Below, piece by piece: positions 6,676 to 10,415 of a stretch of DNA of 10,415 nt; positions within the stretch are counted from its first letter, which is position 1; each line of letters opens with the position of its first letter. The DNA comes from Planctomicrobium sp. (GTDB lineage: Bacteria > Planctomycetota > Planctomycetia > Planctomycetales > Planctomycetaceae): assembly GCA_029259835.1 (NCBI GenBank), contig JAJDEL010000677.1, positions 1 to 10,415 of the forward strand, read 5' to 3'. A model generated the notes under the pieces. The model made no database searches, was not told the origin of the DNA, and saw only the letters and a program-made list of their open reading frames with translations. Made by a program: the position numbers and the translations under genes.

Positions 6676-8235
6676 GTGAATGCGGAGAAAGAACAATCTG
6701 ACTCTTTTCTTGGCACGAAAACTGGAAGACTCCTGTTTTTTATTGTGTTCGGCCTGTGCATGGTCGGTGCCACTTTTCAACTTTGGTTGATGTGGTTGAC
6801 CGAGATTCCGTTAGGTGTTCCCGGAGAATGGGTCTGGCCGAGAGCATCGCAACAGCTTGGTTCGCTACTGGACCTTCTGCCTGCATTGCTGAGCGGTCTA
6901 CTTCTCATTGGCTATCTCTGTTGGTCAACACGACCACTGACCAGTCGACCTCGCACGGGCGCATGGTTGTTCGGTCTCGTACTCCTGGGAATTGGTTGGA
7001 CCTTCGCTTTGCATTCGATCATCCCTGTCGGAGGCGGAACTGGTCGCTCCGCATTTGTGATGTTTTACCCACGAACGTCCGGGTACTACTTTCAGGCAAG
7101 GTTCGAGGCCGCGGACCTGCCGAAATTTCTCACTGAATACGAGACGGAAATCAGCGACGCTGACGATCCGGAAAACTATCTCCACATCGGCACACATCCG
7201 CCTGGATTGACAGTCTTAAATCGACTGTTGATCGATCTTTGCAATCAGAATCCAAAATTGTCTGACGTGGTGAATCAGTTACGACCGCCAGCGGTTGTCG
7301 CAGCAATGCAAGAGATTGAGCGTGCGCACCTGAACGATGGACAAGAGCTTACGTCCGGCGACATCGCAGCCTTGTGGTTGATGATTGCACTGAGTCAACT
7401 GTGCGCCGTGTTGACTGTTGTCCCGTTGTACTTCCTCACCCGTCAGATCGGATCGATTTCATCAGCCCGGCTCACGGCAGGACTGTGGCTGACGGTGCCG
7501 GCGTTATTGGTTTTCTTGCCAAAATCAGACGCAGTTTTTCCATTTCTGGTTCTGTTGTTGCAGTGGTTGTGGATCAACGCCCTGGAACGAAACAGCACGA
7601 TCTTTGGAGTATTCACAGGGTTGCTGTTCACCTTTGCAGCTTCACTCAGCCTGGCTTTCATGACTGTTGGAGTGATTCTGTTTCTGCAAATGCTCGCGCA
7701 TTACTCCCGCTCTCGGGCAGGCCTGCATCCAACAGTCGGTGGAATCGTCGCAGGTGTCGCTTGCCTGCTGCTGATCAATCACTTTTATGATGTGAATCTG
7801 TTTTCCATCTGGATTCAAAATCTCCGTAACCACGCACACTTCTACGATCACAACACTCGAACCTACATCGACTGGTTGCTCATCAATCCCGTTGAAGCAG
7901 CAGTCGCGGTTGGAGTTCCTCTCGCCGTGTGCGGAATTGTCGGCGCCGGCTTCTTACTGAAGAAAAACAACCGCGATCAACGCTGGATTCTGGTTGGCCT
8001 GTTCATCTGGATTGTATTATGGCTCAGCGGAAAAAATATGGGTGAAGCCGCCCGCCTCTGGCTCTTCCTGATGCCTTACGCAGTCCTAGCAGCAACGCCG
8101 TTCTTCGCAAGATTGAATACATCCGAGAGCTGGATTTTGCGAAGGTTTCTTCCAATGACCCTGTTGATATTACAAACAATCGTTTGCATCGCCACTGCGA
8201 TCCAAATTGACGGCTTCGGGTTTACTGAGTTGTGA
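6676..8235 (+). CDS. Polytopic membrane protein, GT-C glycosyltransferase-like
   Basis: A 519-residue integral membrane protein starting at GTG (no in-frame ATG occurs before the first membrane segment; a GGA lies about 14 nt upstream, farther than usual). Hydrophobic spans are visible near 18-40, 65-83, 95-115, 230-254, 266-281, 287-301, 308-340, 354-368, 406-427, 437-451, 459-475 and 490-508. A long loop at about 118-228 carries YPRTSGYYFQARFEA and YLHIGTHPPGLTVLNRL (HPPG at 174-177). A later segment, SGKNMGEAARLWLFLMPY (451-468), resembles the G-E-x-x-R-x-W motif seen in GT-C-like membrane proteins of other phyla. A lipid-linked sugar transferase is therefore a reasonable inference, but no catalytic Asp/Glu can be assigned with confidence. 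It is the last gene of the likely three-gene operon. 'Conserved membrane protein of unknown function' is the safe label. Confidence 0.85.
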   Translation: MNAEKEQSDSFLGTKTGRLLFFIVFGLCMVGATFQLWLMWLTEIPLGVPGEWVWPRASQQLGSLLDLLPALLSGLLLIGYLCWSTRPLTSRPRTGAWLFGLVLLGIGWTFALHSIIPVGGGTGRSAFVMFYPRTSGYYFQARFEAADLPKFLTEYETEISDADDPENYLHIGTHPPGLTVLNRLLIDLCNQNPKLSDVVNQLRPPAVVAAMQEIERAHLNDGQELTSGDIAALWLMIALSQLCAVLTVVPLYFLTRQIGSISSARLTAGLWLTVPALLVFLPKSDAVFPFLVLLLQWLWINALERNSTIFGVFTGLLFTFAASLSLAFMTVGVILFLQMLAHYSRSRAGLHPTVGGIVAGVACLLLINHFYDVNLFSIWIQNLRNHAHFYDHNTRTYIDWLLINPVEAAVAVGVPLAVCGIVGAGFLLKKNNRDQRWILVGLFIWIVLWLSGKNMGEAARLWLFLMPYAVLAATPFFARLNTSESWILRRFLPMTLLILQTIVCIATAIQIDGFGFTEL

Positions 8236-8260
8236 TGCCCACCCGCCCACAAATGAATCG

Positions 8261-9064
8261 CTATAAACTCTTCCAGCGAATTTTGGTTTGGGGAAGTCTG
8301 CGTTGTAACTCTGCGACTCCTTCTTCCGTGAGTTTTGTTTTGGTAAGATTGAGACTCTTTAAGTCTGTGAAACTTGCGAGTCGGTCAATATCGCTGTCGC
8401 TCAGGTTTGTTCGCTGTAAATCTAGGTAAATCAATTGAGGGTGTTGCACGAGCACCTCAAGTTCTTCTGGTTGAAAATCTGCTCCAATCAAGCCAAGGTA
8501 TCGCAAGTTCGGAATGTTCAGCAGTTCAGAGAACATTGCTGAATCAAGACCGCGATTGGAGCCAAGAATGATTCCAAACAAGCTTTGCTTTCCTCTTAAT
8601 TCTGCGAGGCCCGCTGCCGTAACGTCAGTGCTCCCCATCCAGATTTGATGAAGAGAGGGGGCAAGTTTTGCGTAGCGAAGAAACTCATCCAGATTTTGAG
8701 AACCACCTAGATGCAGCGTACTTAACTTGTCAAGATCTTGCAGGCAGGACAGATCTTTGCCCGAGAAGTCAAAGTTGTAAAAACGAGCAGCGACTGGGTC
8801 TCCTCGCCTCACCACAATTCGAGTGTATTGAAGATATACTCGACGAAAGACAATCTTTCCGCCCATGTTTTCGATTTGTTGAATTGCAGATCGCTCTTTT
8901 GACTTGTCGGACCATGCTCGCAAAAGAGTCATAAAAGCTAGCAAGACGAGAACGACTAAGACGGCACCAAGGTAGATTCGAGACCACCGGACGCCTCTGA
9001 GTGTCGATGCAACTTCATCGTCCGAAACATGACATTGGTCGGTTGACTTGAATTGATTTTGCAT
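8261..9064 (-). CDS. Membrane-anchored leucine-rich-repeat protein
   Basis: A 267-residue protein. The N-terminal 28 residues are polar, followed by one membrane helix (about 29-48: IYLGAVLVVLVLLAFMTLL) and a stretch RSAIQQIENMGGKIVFRRVY (59-77 region) that typically precedes LRRs in planctomycete proteins. Leucine-rich repeats occupy about 100-267, with units such as LSTLHLGGSQNLDEFL, LRYLGLIGADFQPEELEVL, LIYLDLQRTNLSDSDIDRL and LKSLNLTKTKLTEEGVAEL, ending in the usual capping sequence LQRRLPQTKI. The start ATG has AGGA about 10 nt upstream. With the basic residues placed before the helix, the repeats are probably outside the cytoplasm (inference). LRRs bind proteins or ligands; no partner is evident. 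It converges on the membrane-protein gene with a 25-bp gap, and no clear terminator hairpin is visible between them. Confidence 0.92.
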   Translation of the reverse strand: MQNQFKSTDQCHVSDDEVASTLRGVRWSRIYLGAVLVVLVLLAFMTLLRAWSDKSKERSAIQQIENMGGKIVFRRVYLQYTRIVVRRGDPVAARFYNFDFSGKDLSCLQDLDKLSTLHLGGSQNLDEFLRYAKLAPSLHQIWMGSTDVTAAGLAELRGKQSLFGIILGSNRGLDSAMFSELLNIPNLRYLGLIGADFQPEELEVLVQHPQLIYLDLQRTNLSDSDIDRLASFTDLKSLNLTKTKLTEEGVAELQRRLPQTKIRWKSL

Positions 9065-9209
9065 GGCATCTCAGTCCTATCTGTGAACCATGGTACATGA
9101 GGCTTCACAAAAAATTCACCCAACTGGTTGCAGCGGCGCTTTAGATACAATGAAAGTTTCGGTGCGGCCGTCGTCTGACTCGCAATATATTTTCATGCGA
9201 CTACGCTTG

Positions 9210-9227
9210 CGAAACTCACTTGTTTCG
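9210..9227. repeat. 6-bp inverted repeat upstream of the esterase gene
   Basis: CGAAAC (9210-9215) and GTTTCG (9222-9227) are perfect complements around a 6-nt spacer, in the divergent region between the LRR and esterase genes. A further GTTTCGG copy lies at 9156-9162, matching 9222-9228. This may be a regulator site; short arms make chance possible. Confidence 0.3.
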
Positions 9228-9293
9228 GGATTTGCGCAATTCACTCACACTACCGTCACTGAAAGAATGGATGAAGTGATGATACATAGGGAA

Positions 9294-10415
9294 ATGAAAC
9301 GGTTGGTATTGTTTCTGGCTTTGCTTGTCGGCAGCCAGTCGACGGGGCCGGTATCGGCAGCGGAGCCGGTGGATGTGTCCGTCTTGCCGCCGGGAGTGAA
9401 GCGGGTGGAAATCTTCTTGTTGATGGGCCAGTCCAACATGAAGGGGCGTGGAGTCATTCCGGGGAAGCAGGAGGGGAATCCGCGGATCATTCATATGAAC
9501 ATGGCGAACGATCAGTGGTATGTCTCCAGACATCCGCTACACAAGACCGGAGAGCCAGGCCTGATCGACAGGTCGGACAACGCCGGCGTCGGGCCGGGGC
9601 TGAATTTCGCTCGCGAGTTGGTGAAACGGGACAAGGGGTTGATCGTGGTTTTGATTCCGGTCGCGCGGGGAGGTTCGTCGATCCGATTGTGGAATTCGGA
9701 TGCGAAATTTTATCAAGAGGCAATACGCAAGGCCAAGAAGGCGCTCGGCCATTTCCCGAAAGGGAAGACGCGGATTGCGGGAGCGCTTTGGCTACAGGGC
9801 GAGTCGGATTCGCTGGAAAATCGTTATGCCGTGTATGATGACAAACTGACCGCGCTGGTTCAGAATCTGCGGACTGATTTGAAAGATTCCGAGTTGCCCT
9901 TCGTCGCCTGCACGATTGGCACTTTCATCAAACCTAGAGGGAAGTATTTCCGAGTCAAAGAAATCAATGAGGCTCTTGTATCTTTATCGGACCGGGTCCC
10001 GCAAACGGCTTGCGTCGATGCCCGAGATTTGAAAGGGCACATTGGCGATGCCATGCATTATGACGCAAGGTCTCAAGAGGTAATCGGTCGGCGCTATGCG
10101 GAGGCGTATCTCCGATTGACAGAGGATCTCGTCACGCCGGTCATGACTGATGAGGCCCCTTCAGCTGGAAGGCGTGTACGGCAGATTGCCTCTGAATACA
10201 AGGGGACCGAAGTCTATCACTCGCTGTATCTGCCCGTGGACTGGAAGCCAAGTGGGAAGTATCCGGTCATCGTCGAATACACCGGCAATAAGTTTCCGCC
10301 GGGCAAGGGGTCCGGCGAAGTGAAAGACGCTAACCTCGGCTACGGCATGAGTGGCGGTCATGGGTTTATCTGGGTAGTGATGCCATATGTGGAGAAGGGT
10401 CGCAAGAGGAATGCT
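9294..10415 (+). CDS. Secreted SASA-type carbohydrate esterase with second hydrolase-like domain (partial, runs off right edge)
   Basis: 374 residues are visible and the frame is still open at the window end. A signal peptide is clear (MKRLVLFLALLVGSQ, cleavage near VSA22). Residues about 36-280 are a SASA/DUF303 domain of SGNH-like acetylesterases (sialate O-acetylesterase and CE6 acetylxylan esterases): GQSNM at 45-49 with the nucleophile Ser47, ARGGSSI at 124-130, WLQGESD at 166-172, and DAMH at 252-255 giving the Asp/His pair. The catalytic set looks complete. From about 295 a separate region starts, VYHSLYLPVDWKPSGKYPVIVEYTGN, then GYGMSGGHGFIWVVMPYVEKG, resembling the front of an alpha/beta-hydrolase-like domain. 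Start choice is uncertain: ATG at 9279 has GGA 7 nt upstream, while 9294 gives the most compact signal peptide. Codon use is richer in CGG, GGG and CCG than in neighbouring genes. Likely role: removal of acyl groups from polysaccharide outside the cytoplasm. Confidence 0.9.
   Translation, partial: MKRLVLFLALLVGSQSTGPVSAAEPVDVSVLPPGVKRVEIFLLMGQSNMKGRGVIPGKQEGNPRIIHMNMANDQWYVSRHPLHKTGEPGLIDRSDNAGVGPGLNFARELVKRDKGLIVVLIPVARGGSSIRLWNSDAKFYQEAIRKAKKALGHFPKGKTRIAGALWLQGESDSLENRYAVYDDKLTALVQNLRTDLKDSELPFVACTIGTFIKPRGKYFRVKEINEALVSLSDRVPQTACVDARDLKGHIGDAMHYDARSQEVIGRRYAEAYLRLTEDLVTPVMTDEAPSAGRRVRQIASEYKGTEVYHSLYLPVDWKPSGKYPVIVEYTGNKFPPGKGSGEVKDANLGYGMSGGHGFIWVVMPYVEKGRKRNA

Noticed and set aside
8236..8260. 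Bidirectional terminator between the converging membrane-protein and LRR genes
   Set aside because: The 25-bp gap contains no stem of useful length and no T/A runs.
9216..9533. Minus-strand frame of 105 codons opposite the esterase start
   Set aside because: It is antisense to the signal peptide and GQSNM motif of a clear gene; its length is expected from GC-rich coding DNA.
9515..9838. Plus-strand frame of 107 codons within the esterase
   Set aside because: It is in another frame of a gene with intact catalytic motifs, and its Arg/Gly-rich product looks like a shadow.
1..10415. CRISPR array, tRNA/rRNA gene, transposase or defence-system genes
   Set aside because: No regularly spaced conserved repeats, no tRNA-like cloverleaf and no matching protein motifs were seen on either strand.

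Overview
The window looks like chromosomal DNA from a planctomycete (Planctomycetota, probably a mid-GC Planctomycetales relative; inference from gene families, not from a marker gene). The protein types point that way: a secreted PQQ-type beta-propeller with a DWPQWRGP-RNG N-terminus, a secreted DUF1080 (3-keto-disaccharide hydrolase type) protein, a membrane-anchored leucine-rich-repeat protein, a secreted HEAT-repeat protein and a secreted SASA-type (sialate O-acetylesterase-like) esterase. I see no rRNA, tRNA, transposase, integrase or CRISPR array.

Layout. 73-2331 (-): exported HEAT-repeat protein with an embedded receiver-like domain that lacks the phospho-acceptor Asp. 2332-2952: a 621-bp non-coding stretch with degenerate 7-bp tandem repeats in two opposed blocks and a possible terminator for the next minus-strand gene. 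2953-4227 (-): secreted PQQ-like propeller. 4228-4548: a 321-bp divergent intergenic region with two clear inverted repeats. 4549-5793, 5848-6618 and 6676-8235 (all +): DUF1015 protein, secreted DUF1080 protein and a polytopic membrane protein with an HPPG motif, spaced 54 and 57 bp apart and so a plausible operon. 8261-9064 (-): LRR protein converging on that operon with only 25 bp between the stops. 9294 to the right edge (+): SASA esterase with the beginning of a second, hydrolase-like domain, cut off by the window.

How the genes might work together. Three exported proteins (propeller, DUF1080, SASA esterase) fit the polysaccharide-oriented surface and secreted repertoire of planctomycetes, but only the middle three genes are arranged like a transcription unit, and no shared pathway can be proved from sequence. 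The last gene is visibly more GC-rich than its neighbours. I did not find a convincing new defence or mobile system. The most unusual items are the HEAT/pseudo-receiver fusion, the heptad-repeat intergenic region and the uncharacterised HPPG membrane protein linked to DUF1015 and DUF1080.
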